The position numbers and the translations under genes are program-made. From Tupaia tana (taxonomy: Eukaryota > Chordata > Mammalia > Scandentia > Tupaiidae), in contig JAKSZU010000003.1 of assembly GCA_026018925.1 (NCBI GenBank), forward strand, positions 3,113,867 through 3,177,866: a stretch of 64,000 nt of DNA, given 5' to 3'. This document shows, in pieces, positions 44,944 to 56,684 of the stretch. Below the pieces are notes generated by a model. It ran no database searches and was not told the origin of the DNA. It worked only from the letters and a program-made list of their open reading frames with translations. Every line of letters begins with the position of its first letter. The stretch's first letter is position 1.

Positions 44944-45630
44944 CAGTTCTAATTTTAAAGCAACATCAAGGAGGACGTCTGTCCTGCGTTTTATGTGCCT
45001 GTTCAAGTTGTCACAGAAGCAGACATTAAGCCCGTCTTGTCTGCCAGAGCAGCTCTGGACACTAATGAAGCGTCAGATCTAACGGGCTCCTCCCCCTTGT
45101 CACTCAAGCCCCACAGAGAGCTTGGAATGAGGCCAGGACCGCACATGGCTCTGGCCTCAGAGAGGTGGCTTCCTGCTGGCCTACTCACTGTGCACATCAT
45201 TCTCGGGGCTCAGGGGACAGCTACCATTGATGGATCACCCTCCAATAAAGATGCCGAAAATTATAGGATAAATATATGATACTCGATAATGGAATATTCT
45301 CTTGTAGTAAAAACCTTAAATCTCTGAGCTCACAAAGCCCCCTTTTGGGTCAAGTTAATTATGGTAAGTGAATTCTTATGGCTCTAATGTTCATAACATC
45401 TTCATTCTGCTCTTCAAAAAATAATTCATTCCTTCTAGACAGGAGATTTGCAGGCTCAGAATCTTAGAAAATGGATTAGATTTAGTGCATGTAAAAATTC
45501 CACTTATATTTGTATTTTTCCTGAAATAAATTAAGCTCACCAGCGTTTATTCCAGAGAGAGAGAAAAAAATAACTTAAAAAAGTAAGAAAAACCATATCA
45601 TGGGTAATCTCACTAAAAATTAAGATATGC

Positions 45631-45905
45631 GGGGTCAGCAAGTAATGAGGTCGTCAAGGCATGGGGTTCCTACATGGCTGAATACGGTTTGAGGTCCAGA
45701 CCTGGAATTCAAAGCCATGGCTTGAAAATCATGCTGGGTACATGTGTGTGTTTGCCCAAAATCCCAAGAGGAGAATGGAAGAGAAGGGCCTGAGATGTGG
45801 CCACCATCCCCATGAGGGAGTGATTTCCCACCTTCTCTCTCGCTTTTTCTGTCTCTTTGACAAGCACACGTGCCTGACAGCAAAAATAAACAAACAAAAA
45901 CAAAA
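45631..45905 (+). mobile_element. SINE-A, long form, with internal duplication
   Basis: GGGGTCAGCAAGTAATGAGG head, CCCAAAATCCCAAGAGGAGA, and ACGTGCCTGACAGCAAAAAT tail. AAGCCATGGCTTGAAAATCA carries an extra partial repeat after the B-box, making this copy about 20 bp longer. Confidence 0.87.
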
Positions 45906-48900
45906 ACCAAATGAAGATACGTAACATCAGTGAGATCTCCAGTTCATAAGAGATTCTGTCTTGTGAACATTGAAGGCTGCCCACTAAGTCATCTCTTCTG
46001 GTAAGTACTCTGGATCGGGTACCCCCTGCTGACTCAGGTGGAGGCGGGGGGCTCTCTGGCAGGGACAGGTATCTATCCTGGGCCCTTAATGAGGGCCCCC
46101 AGAGCGCAGCTCCAAGGAGCTCCTGCTCAGCGGAGGCTGTGACAATGTCCAGTGGCTCTTTCTCCAGCTCCCCTTTTGCGGCCAGGTATGCACACAGCTG
46201 TTGGTGCAGCTGCCTTGTTACCCCTGTTGGGTCCCAAGCTTATTACAAGCAGCAGCCTCGAATAAGTCATTCTCTCCCCTGTGTCTTGCAAAGGACCTTG
46301 CTGGAGGGAGGGTCATGAGCACGCAGAGAAAAAGGGCTTGCCCAGTCCTCCCTGGCAGCCCCAACCTTCAATCCGCCTTCTTAGGCCCAGGGCATTCCTG
46401 TCACACCAGGAAGTATTAGTCAGTCAGTCAATGTCATTTTAACAGTGAGCCCCTCAGTAGAAAGGAGATGGTGACCCTGGTCATCACCCATGTTCACCAG
46501 GGGAGTGATAATGGGAGAAGGTGGAGTTTTTGTTCTTCTTTTAAACTCTGATCAGTGCTTACTCAAAAGAGTGAGGAGGCAAAAACTCTGGACAAATGTG
46601 AGGCTCTGAAGGCGAAGAGGGGTGATAGGAATAGTAAGAGGGGCGAACTGACTCGAGAGTCGGAGGGAACTAGAAACCTCCTTTTTGTCTTTACTATGCT
46701 GCATCTTTTCTTGGGCATTCAGTTCCTTCCGGCCCTGCCTGTGGGATGAGCAGTCAGGAAGGGAGGCTTCAATCACTGAGCGAAGAACCCAGGGCTGGCT
46801 AATGTGGCCATGGTCTCTGTCCGTCAGCCGGCAAGTCAGCAGGCTCCAATTTCATTTCCGATGCACTTGTTTGTTTAACTTCACTTATTAGGAGACTACA
46901 ACCCAGCATTAAGTTTTCAAGTCCCAATAAGTTGGTTTAAGGATGAATGTAGGTTCCTCGTGTTCATTAAAAGTCTATTTTCACACTAAGAGTCAGAGTG
47001 AAGAAAGAACGTTGGAAAAGCTCCATGTAACACTGGTGTGGAGCTGGGTCATCGCTGACCCTCGGACTCCAGCCAGGAAGTGAGCGCTCACTAGTCGCCC
47101 ACAGTGCAGTCTCGAGAAGCCTCTGCACACTGCATGTGTCAGTCCCCAGCCTGCCAGTCAGGAACTTAGGACAGGCAGACACACGTTACTGAGGGGACGT
47201 GAACGCGACGGCAAAGAGCTGCAGTGAGGACTACTTCCGAGGACTCGGTCTTGGTCTGTGGCTGTCACTCTGTAAACTGCTAGTGCTGCTAGAGTGGGGT
47301 AAGAAGCCAGTGGGACCCGTGTGTTCGATCCCTGGCGTGGTGCTTACTTACCCATCAGGAGCTGGCAGGGTGTACAGAAAACCTACCAGCAGTGTTAGAA
47401 TAGGGACAAAACCACACTCACTTACATCCCTCAGATAACGCTCCAGAACCACTGTTCCTCCAGCCTTCCCTGATATTTCTGAGGAACGTGTCTTTACACA
47501 TCACAGTTTGTCTTTCCGCTTTGGGGAAGGACCCAGTGCCCAGAGGTGTTTGAGATGCAGACACAAAATTAAGTCAAGCAGCAAAACTAACTGAAGCAGC
47601 TGGTGGAAGGCAGAGCTCACACTCCATCTGCTGCCCTTCAGACCTCAGGAGGCCGCGAGGCTGCTTGCTCACAGACCCGTCCCAGCCCACGGCACTCGGC
47701 GGTGACCTTCAGGAGGCCAGGGTCACGCAGCTGGCCACAGGGGGCTGTGGCTTTGGCCGTGATTGCTAGCTACGCCAGTGGGGCTGGTCCTGAGACGGAG
47801 AGGGGACGCCCAGGAACGCTGTCTGGCTTTGCGTGTTTTCTCTTCCTGACAGAACACGTGCACGTGCGAAGGAGAGAGAGGAGCAGCCCTCGGGGCCGGG
47901 CCTCCATGCTCACCCACCCCAGTCCTCCAGCCTGTCAGGTCTCAAGAACTTAACACGTGTGTGCCCAGCACAGCCAGAGGCCGGAACCGAGGTCGCCGTG
48001 TGGAATCGGCTTCCATTGCATAGCACGTTACCACTGCCCTCGGAGCCAGCCCCTGGGCCCGTCTGGGCCGTCTCAGACGCTTCCTGGTTCCCACTGCACA
48101 TCGAAGCGCAAGCCCTCAGGGCCTCTGTACGGGGGAGCAGGAGCTCTCCAGTGACCGTGGGGCACGTCTTTGGAATCCTCAGAAGGTCAGAGCAGGTCAG
48201 ACTCGTCAAACTCTTACAGACACCCGTCCTGCTGCTGACCGGCTACCGGCCAGCTGTGTGGCCAGGGCCAGGGGCTGACCTCTGCTGCTCGGGCCGCAGC
48301 AGCGCGGCGTTCAGGAGGCCTTCCACCCCCTCACCTCCTGGCTTCGTTCTATCGGCCCCTACTGTCACTGGAGGTGCAAACCCTGTCTAAGTGCAACCTG
48401 GGAGAGGTTGAGAAAATTAATGTACTTGCTGGGTCCTTGCCTTGTAATGAGTAGTGGCCCTGGATGTGCCTTTACTCGGGGGAAAGTCCCTCATCTGGCT
48501 TTGTCTGCTGTTGAGAAAGGTTGAGAAGTCCCCTAGGCTGGGACACTGAGACGCACAGTAAGCTGATCTGATAACCGAAGCTGCTGGGGCTGTTCCCTGT
48601 TCTCTCTAGAAAGAGGAGATTTCATAAGAGCCCAGCATATTCTAAGAAGAGGAAGGAGGAGGACAGGGTCTGGAAGTGAGTGGAGACCATGGCCAGGAGC
48701 CAGTCCCGACTGCCACCCGAGTGCTGGGCCAAGCACAGATGAGAGGCCGGCACCCACGTTAGGGATCTGGGTCTGAAAGCCCTAACCCTGCTCATCGCAG
48801 CTCCCTCCTGAAATCCAGAGGCCGCCGTGCCTGTTCCTGCCCTCTTCACCACCCGTGTCCCAGCAAGGTAGGGGAAGCGATGCCAAATGTGAATTCCATC

Positions 48901-49572
48901 TCTGCCATTCATAAACCAGCAGACGTTAGACAGGTCTGCTCATAGTCAGAATAGCCTCAAATACCCAACTTGCAGAGGGCAAGGGACCCTGGTCAGCGAT
49001 TGACTACACAGAAGGGCCCCTAACATGTCAAGTGTTACCTGAGATTCGTGCTAAGTTTGAAGGCAACCTCGATTCCACTCGAAACCCCTCAGCTCTAACT
49101 CAGTCCTGGCTGCAATGGTGTGGACCGAGAGGTTCTGGGACTGAAGCCACAGCAGCAAAACCAGGCCCCGTGGTTCCCGGGAGACTTCCCAAGCAAGAGA
49201 AAGGGGCAACTGAAGTTCTCTAAGTCAAGGGGCTTTAAGAAGGGTGAGGTGTGATTGTCACATCTCGGCTGCTCTTCCTGGAGTGCCAGGGTTCTCTCTG
49301 CCCCCGACTTCCCAGGGAAGTCTGTTACTCTGCGTGGGTGTGCTCTGGAGGACAGAGACATGGCCAGCGCAGCAGAGAAGAGGGGACTATGTCACGGAGC
49401 CCAAGTTGGTGCATAGGATGGAGAATGGAGAGAGCGGACTTGGGTGGAGGAAGGCCAGGAAAACACAACACACAATATATTTCAAAGCCCACCATATTTT
49501 CCACAGGACAGTGGCTCATGTTAATGCCCCGTGTTGGCCCCATGCAGCTGAAGAGCTGTCTATGCGAGCCGT
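45906..49572. other. Mostly unannotated intron sequence
   Basis: A possible diverged SINE at 47840-48060 (GTGCACGTGCGAAGGAGAGA) is too weak to call. No gene recognised. Confidence 0.3.
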
Positions 49573-49580
49573 GTGGGTGT

Positions 49581-49677
49581 GTGTGTGTGTGTGTATCAGA
49601 TGGCATGATACGCCTGAGGCAGGACAAGTGTCTAGCCGGGCCTTTCTGCACGGCTCCAGCAAAGCCCTGGGCACGGC
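49581..49677 (+). repeat. Inverted repeat, left arm (with (GT)n)
   Basis: It starts in a GT run, then ATCAGATGGCATGATACGCC, TGAGGCAGGACAAGTGTCTA and GCCGGGCCTTTCTGCACGGC, CAAAGCCCTGGGCACGGC. The reverse complement is found at 50491-50587 with about two substitutions outside the dinucleotide run. Confidence 0.95.
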
Positions 49678-50490
49678 ACTCTTTGAGTATTCTGAGTGAC
49701 GTGGGAAAGCGTCCGGGGCACAGCACTGAGTGGCCCATCTTGCACGTGACTGGTGAGCGAATCTAACAGCAGGAGCCATCTCCACCACCTGGCGGGGCTA
49801 CTAGGTCAATCAAGAAAATAGACTCAGACGTGCGTTTACCTTTATAAATGTATATGCTGCGTTTCTTAAAATGCCAAGAGTTATGGTAAATAAAGAACCT
49901 GGCTAGCCCTCAACCAATTGGAAATTCAGTTTCCCTAAGTCCTCTCCGGAGACTCAATCTTCCATTGGCTGAGTCATGCATTCGATAAATTAACATTTCT
50001 CGAGACTTTCTTCCAGACTGACATGCCGGTCTGTGCCTATGAGGGGAGCTGGTAATCACCGCGACACATGGAAGGTCCCCGAAGAGCGTCCTGACAAGGG
50101 AGGACAGATGTCACCAGATACGGAGCAGGGAGAGACGCAGCGGGTCAGAGTGCTGGCTACAGGGGATCATGGCCCTCAGGGCAGTGATGGACTGATCCTT
50201 TCACCGAGAAGACGCCAACATTTGAGAAGGTGTCAATGCAGTTAACTAGGCCCTGGCAGAGGGCCGCGGTCAGGAACGACGTGGGAAGTTGGGCAGAGAC
50301 AACACAGCATGGTGGCAGGGCCCCAGGGAGGGCCACGGCGCTGGAGGAGGCAGGAGCTTCCTGGCGAGTGGAGAGCGCACCCAGCGAACCCCCACCTGCC
50401 AGGCCACCTGGCTTCTCAGGGTCCCGGGAATAAAGCAAGTCCAGTCTGTGTCCTCCACACCATTGGCCTGAGGAGCTCTGCCAGCAGAGG

Positions 50491-50572
50491 GCCGTGCCCA
50501 GGGCTTTGCTGGAGCCGTGCAGAAAGGCCCGGCTAGACACTTGTCCTGCCTCAGGTGTATCATGCCATCTGA

Positions 50573-50612
<40 letters not shown>
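50491..50612 (-). repeat. Inverted repeat, right arm (with (CA)n)
   Basis: GCCGTGCCCAGGGCTTTGCT, then AGAAAGGCCCGGCTAGACAC, TTGTCCTGCCTCAGGTGTAT and CATGCCATCTGACACACATA, ending in (CA)n to 50612. It mirrors 49581-49677 across an 813-bp spacer. Confidence 0.95.
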
Positions 50613-50664
50613 AATGCATACACATCTATACATATAAAATTTCCCCCACGTTATGAAAAAAGCC

Positions 50665-50914
50665 CATCTTCCCATCCCCGCACCCCCTACAGGGCACATG
50701 CACTCACCAGAGACAGAGAGACAGTGAGAGGAAAAGTGAGAAATCACCCCCCAGGGGAGAGGGCCACACTGCAATTCCTTCTCATTCCCCTCCTGGGATT
50801 TTGGGCACACACATGCACCCAGCATGGGTTTCAAGCTGCATGTCTGGGACTCAACACTGCGGTCGGACATGTGGGAGTCCAGCACCTTAACCACTATGTC
50901 ACCTGCTGGCCCCG
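50665..50914 (-). mobile_element. SINE-A, long form
   Basis: CTACAGGGCACATGCACTCA, CACCCCCCAGGGGAGAGGGC and CCTGGGATTTTGGGCACACA, with GTCACCTGCTGGCCCC head. Confidence 0.93.
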
Positions 50915-51599
50915 AAGCTTGTCCCTTTACACTGCAGACGAACACGTTTGAAGTAGGATTTTATTTTTTGCAAGGGTCTGAGTGGACTCCAGGAAGATGG
51001 AAGCTGCATTTAACGCTCCCAGGGAAGCACTTGTCAAAGACAGACTAAAAGAGTGAGCACACTCTCCCTCTCACTGCTGAAAAGAGACCTGGCCCAGCCG
51101 AGTCCACAGAGACTTGACTTCCCGGCATGAACTGGGCAGGGCCAATAGCAGGTTTCATGGCCCATCCCTGAGGGCTGAGTCCCACCTACGGGATGGAAGA
51201 TGCCCTACAGCACCTGCTGGAAGACAACTGGAGGGCCAGGTGGGTGACTGAGCTGAGTCAATGAACAGTGAGGCCAGTGGTGTGGTCGTGACAGTCCTGT
51301 CACTGTGGCTAACTGAGAAAGCGGGTCCAGCCCCTGTAGGGCAGGCTGGCCATCCAAGGCCAGCTGACCCTCCAGGGCTCTCGGCTGCTCTGGTGGGAGC
51401 TATGCAGAGTTCTCTACCACAGTATGGAGGAGAACAACTAGCTGAGCCCAGGCAAGGCAGTAAAAAATGCGTGCACACTTTCAACTCTTTGAGACGTAGC
51501 TACTCATAGCCTACTGTGGACTGGAAGCCTTACTGATAACATACAGAGTTGGTTAACACATATTTTGTAAGTCATACATGTTATGAACTCTATTCTTAA
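50915..51599. other. Unannotated intron sequence
   Basis: Nothing recognised. Confidence 0.35.
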
Positions 51600-51830
51600 T
51601 TTTTTTTTTAATTGCTGCTTTCTGGTGCATGCACTCACCAGAGAGTGAGAAAGTGTGTGTGTGTGTAGGGGGGATGGCATGCCACAATCCCTTCTCCTCC
51701 AACCTCCTCCCAGGATGTGGGTATGCATGCACGCAACCCTGGTGTGTTCCTCAAGCCGCCAGGTCCAGGACTCAAACCATGCATTCGGCCATGTGAGATC
51801 CAGCACCTGAACCACCCACCACTGGCTCGT
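51600..51830 (-). mobile_element. SINE-A, long form, diverged
   Basis: TTTTTTTTTAATTGCTGCTT left edge, a (GT)n expansion at 51655-51667, CCAGGTCCAGGACTCAAACC, CACCACTGGCTCG head. Confidence 0.87.
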
Positions 51831-51902
51831 GCTATAAGCTCTACTCTTACAATAAAGGAAGCTAGAGACAAGTAAATGTTATTTTAAAAAAGCATAAGGA
51901 AG

Positions 51903-52148
51903 AGGACCCGCAGTTGGTATAATGGCTATGTCTCTGGACTTCCACATAGTTGACTATGATTTGAATCCCGGACCTGGTGGCTTAAACTCATGCTAGGTGC
52001 ATGTGTGTGCGTGCCCAAGATCCCAAGAGGAGAATGGAGGAGAAGGGATGTGATTTCTCACTTTCTGTCTTTCTGTTTCTCTCTGTCTTCCTGGTGAGTG
52101 CACGTGTCCTATAGGAAAAAACCTCTCCAACAACAACAACAACAACAG
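51903..52148 (+). mobile_element. SINE-A, long form with body deletion
   Basis: GGACCCGCAGTTGGTATAAT head, ATTTGAATCCCGGACCTGGT, CCCAAGATCCCAAGAGGAGA, then about 25 bp missing before TGATTTCTCACTTTCTGTCT. The tail is (CAA)n at 52127-52146. Confidence 0.93.
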
Positions 52149-52567
52149 AGCAGAAGGAAGTGAAATACATTCACAGTATTTATTGAAAAAAGATCCGTGT
52201 ATAAGTGGACCCACCCCAGTTAAGATCTAAGTTGTTCAAGGGTCAGTTATAATCCTAATTTGGAAAATCCAGGGAGAAGTTATTCTTAATTAGGCCATAA
52301 AGGATGAATGAGAATTTCTGAAGCAGAGAAGTACCGAATAAAAGCATTTCAGAAAAAGAGAACAGAGACAAGGAACTAGTTACGGAGAGCCTGACATGCC
52401 CAGGGACGTGCCGTTTGTGGTCACGTTCCAGATGGGGGACTGGGGCAGGTGAGGGGGTGAAGGAAATGGGGGGGTGTGAAGGCAGGAGTGTCCTGGGTGT
52501 TCAAAGGTCATCTTGGTGACTTTGAAAAGGCAATTTAATGTCTGATTCATTGGTGCCTAGTTTCTTT

Positions 52568-52805
52568 TTAAACTTAAAGTTCCTTTTTCTCTTCCATGAG
52601 TGAGAGAGACAGAGAGAAAGAGACAGAGCGACAGCAGCCCTGACAGGGTTTGAGGCTGCAATCCTTCCCCGAGCTTTGGCCAGCCCTGGGTCATGGTACA
52701 CGCAGGCTCAGCATACACAGGGAGGTCGTGGACAGACGCAGAACCCGGGGCCTCCCATATGTCGGCCGCACAGATGGAGTTTAACCATGGCACCACCCGT
52801 GGCCC
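52568..52805 (-). mobile_element. SINE-B copy
   Basis: Reverse reading: head GGGCCACGGGTGGTGCCATG, CCGGGTTCTGCGTCTGTCCA, TGCGTGTACCATGACCCAGG, CTGTCAGGGCTGCTGTCGCT, tail CTCACTCATGGAAGAGAAAA. It aligns with 10633-10865. Confidence 0.75.
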
Positions 52806-55800
52806 TTGTTGCCTAGTTACTAGTACAGGGCTCTCACCTCCCTACGCTCCGGCGCAGATGGAAACGAAGCTGCCGAGGTGATGGGTACTTGATGTGGCTA
52901 CTGCATTCCTTCTGCTCTGCTGTGTCACTGCCGCCACGGCCACGGGCGCTAAGTGCTCCTTACTATCTTTGGAATCTTTCTGGTAGATACTCTTGGAGAC
53001 TCCGACAGAAGACCTTGGAAGAAGATGGCAGCTTAGCCCGGATGCTGGAAGTGTGGGTGGTGCGTGAAGGATGAGATAGCGCGATGCAGACAGTGTGTGC
53101 TGAGGTCACGGGAGCCGTGGCTGGGCGGCTTTAGGCATTAAAGTGGTTGGACACGTAACTGGTCCAATGCCGGGCACCAGAGGAAAGGTGGGATCTTGAA
53201 AACAACAAGAGAGAGACCGTGAAGTATATTTCTTCCTCTCTCCAGGGATTTTGTCAGGCACGGTGATGTCTTCAGGGCACATTCTGTGTAGGACGTGGGG
53301 CCATTGCTACTGTTTCCCCTCGGCCCAGGGCCCGCTGGGGAGCAGGTGTGGAGGGATGCCCGTCTTGCCAGGACTCTCCCGCGGTGACCGCCTGTTGGCA
53401 CAGCTCTGCACCACACACCTCCGGGGAGCGTGTCCACGTGCCAGCACTAAGGCTTAATAGCTTCGATTGGGACACGCGGCCTCCAAACAGCAGTGGGATT
53501 ACCCTAACCATTTTACACTCGAATCTCCCCTCTACTTAACCCCATGGGCTTTATTTTTAAAAATCCATCTGGTTTTCCCGAATAGCCAGAGAGGAGAGGA
53601 TAAAGACGTATGGAAATCCAGTAGCGTCGGGCCCTGTGCACGAACTCCAATTTTATCTTCTAAAGCATGTACTTTTCCAGAATCAGCCAGTCAGCTGAAA
53701 TTTCCTGCATTCAAAGGATGCAATTTTCTCCAATTTCGCAGTCTCTCTAGTACTGCGTCCAAGAGACACAGAGGGCGCGCTGCTAACAAGCGGCTGGATT
53801 AATGGAAATGAGCATAAACAAACACAGACAGTCTGGGGACTCCGGTGCTGGCGTAGCAGGCTTTCACCACATCCGGACTCAAGTGGGACGTGCCACCCGA
53901 CCGTCCAGGGCCTCACGGGGTCTCGAGCCGCTCTGGCCGGTCAGCGCAGGCCTGCGTCCTGCAGATACTGGCGGGAAGAGGATGGAGGGTCCCAGAGGCT
54001 GCTGGTGGGCGGGGCCTGCCGAGAGCACAGGGCATGATGCCAATCACACCGCTTCCATTCACGGCTGTGTTCCGAAAAGGCAAACGTGCGGAAGCAAGGA
54101 CGCTGGCTGAAAGGGCGTCATGGCGCTCACCAGGTGGGTGGCCTCAGCCTCCTGAGCAAGCGATGGCTTCTGCCGACCCTGCGGAGCCTGGTCTCCTTCA
54201 CAAGTGCAACGAGAAGAGGGCGGAAACCTGTGTGCTGTAAACCCACCTTTCTGGAGCGAACCTGCCCCGCTGTGGTCTGAAACAGCTGTAACAGGGCACC
54301 TGCCACCTGAGTTAGTCTGGTGAGGGTGTCAGAGTAATTAAACCAGAGACCAGGCCCAATGCAGATCTGAGCAGACGGAGCTGCTGAGGCCTCTGCAGTG
54401 ACTCTGCGTCTGTCAGGGTCTCCCTGCACACTCCTCCTGCACCAGCCTCCCAAGTCCCGGGGGCCTCAGCAAGCCTGGCCGTTAGGTTGAACCAGGGCTG
54501 GAACCCGGGCCTCTCCTGTGGTCCAGGCATGTGAAGGACAGTGTCCTAGCAGCACACACCACTCTCATGTATGATCTGGACCCTGCTTGTTTTGCAAACT
54601 TAAGCGAAGTGAATTATTTTGTAAGTGCCTTCATTAAAGAAAATGAAGCTTAAAGCCAGTCAGGAGCTCCTGGCTAACTCACAATTGTGAACTGAAGACG
54701 TGCCAGCAGACACACCAGGCCAGGCAACCACAGAACTACACCAGCCAGACGCTTTCTCTGCCTGCCCTCACCCCAGAGGCCTCCCCGTGAGTTCCTTTGA
54801 GGGAGCTCCCAGCTGTTTCTGGTTTGGCGCTGCCCAGGTCATGAATCTGTTAGCGCAAATAAACCCTTGAAGAAAACCATCTTCCAGTGTCTCAGTTCAC
54901 CTTTCCACAGGGAAATCCAAAACCTAAACATGAGTTAGACTATCCAAATGACTTGCAGAAAACACGGCTCTGGGCAGGAGGGAGTGGACGGCCAAGCCTG
55001 CAGAGCCGCACGTTGGCCTCTGCAAAGCCGCAGGCACTGTCTCCTCCGACGGCGCAGGTTGAGTTCTCCTGCTGCCCTGACCCGGCCAGCTCAGAACTCC
55101 CCCAGGCCCTTCCTCCCTTCCCTCTGGGAGGCTCTAAGGAGCCCCTCAGCATCCCCTGCTGTCTCCAGGTCTCCAACTGCTCTGACCCTCACCTGGCTTC
55201 ATCCGTGGTCTCAGTGCTTAGAGGACCCGTCCACCGAATCCAGAAACTGAGGTCTCATCAGCGGCCCCCCAGGTTTAGAATGCCCAGGGCCCCCCTCCAC
55301 CCGACCGGCATGTCTGGGGAGCCACCCCCCTGCTGGCTGTTGGGAGCTGTCACTCCTTTGTTCACAGCCTCCATTTTCAGTATCGGGAGACTGGTCTAAT
55401 TAAAGCACATTTATATAATGAAATGAAATACCATTGAGATATTAAAGTGGTAATGAAGACACACACTTATTTACATGGAAATCTATTCATAATGCAGGTC
55501 ATACACGTTTTCCCACTTAGCACACTTAGGGTTATCCACGAGGTACCTTATGGGAACGGATATGGGTGGAAATTTAGTAGCGGCTATTTCTAGTTGGAGA
55601 AGCTACAGGTGATTCTTAATATTGTTCAAAATTCATCTCTGATTCTTAATTTACTAAAATAAATATGTAATGCACACATAATACGAAGTTGATATAATGC
55701 ATGAGCCAAGCACACCCTGTGCCATCCTACTACTCCAGTGCAGGTCAGACTCCACTTCTCCCCCCTTAATTCGACCCCATGCCTATGGCCCACCCTGTCC

Positions 55801-56516
55801 CTCTGAGAACCTGCATGGTCTGTCACAGCCTCCACTCGGACCTCATCTGTCACTCTCCTCCCTGTGTGACGTTGCCCAGAGGCTCTGCATGGAGCCCTTG
55901 CTGCCTGGACTGCTTTTCCCCAGGGAGTGCATCTGCCCACGTCATCTCATCAGAACAGATTTCCGAGCAGTGATGTGGAACGCTCGCCCATAGGTTTCCT
56001 TATCTTCAGAACTAGGTTGTCAGATATCCATTGAGAAATAGCCAAAAAACACCAGAAGACGCCACGTTTGGGAGCTGGGCCAATGCAGGGCCACGTTGGC
56101 GAACGAGCAGGTGTGAATACCATCCTGGCAGGGTCTACACCCAGGAGGGAAGACCGAGCCTGCACAATCAGCCATCAGACTTACTGTGTGCTACGATGAG
56201 GGGGCCCAGGATTTGGGAGTCTGGGACTACAGGGCTGATGCAGGGCAGAAAGTCTGCCAGGGAGTGAGACTTAGGGAAAGAGGCGACACGCAGGGAGGAT
56301 GACAAGGAGAGGCAACGGCAGACACAGGGAAGGGAGGGAATGTTTGGGCAGAAAGAGAAAAGAGGAACTTGTGAAGCAACCCAAACAGGTCTAAGGAGGC
56401 CAAAGTTAAGAGGAAACTGGACAGACTGACGGAGGATGAGATGACAAGAGGACACAGATCATGCAGAGTCTGAGAAGGACTGGGGCGGGCTGTGCGCCTC
56501 AGCCCACGGCACCCGA
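52806..56516. other. Mostly unannotated intron sequence
   Basis: It contains a possible LTR-like end (54700-54880: CAAATAAACCCTTGAAG after a pyrimidine-rich stretch) and a possible L2-like block (GCCTGGACTGCTTTTCCCC, near 55902-55920). Neither is firm. Confidence 0.3.
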
Positions 56517-56684
56517 GTCCAGGGTGCAGGAGCTGGAGGTGATGCAGTTCTGGGCATGTGAGTTGAGGTGTCCATAGGATACGGAGTGGACACGGGAGGA
56601 GTCCAGGGTGCAGGAACTGGAGCTGACGCAGTTCTGGGCACATGAGTTGAAGTGTCCATAGGACACGGAGTGGACACGGGAGCT
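56517..56684. repeat. 84-bp tandem duplication (two copies)
   Basis: GTCCAGGGTGCAGGAGCTGG at 56517 and GTCCAGGGTGCAGGAACTGG at 56601 begin two 84-bp copies. Both contain GATGCAGTTCTGGGCA-like text and end GAGTGGACACGGGAG. The period is a multiple of 3, so frames persist through both, without protein evidence. Confidence 0.9.

Noticed and set aside
47840..48060. Another SINE-A copy, minus strand
   Set aside because: Only scattered resemblance (GCACGTGCGAAGGAGAGAGA and a GGAACCGAGG block); too diverged to claim.
50157..50945. 262-codon minus frame
   Set aside because: It runs through a SINE-A copy, a (CA)n run and an inverted-repeat arm; the peptide has no protein features.
54700..54880. Endogenous retrovirus LTR
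   Set aside because: Only an AATAAA-containing end looks LTR-like. No paired LTR, primer-binding site or internal region is visible.
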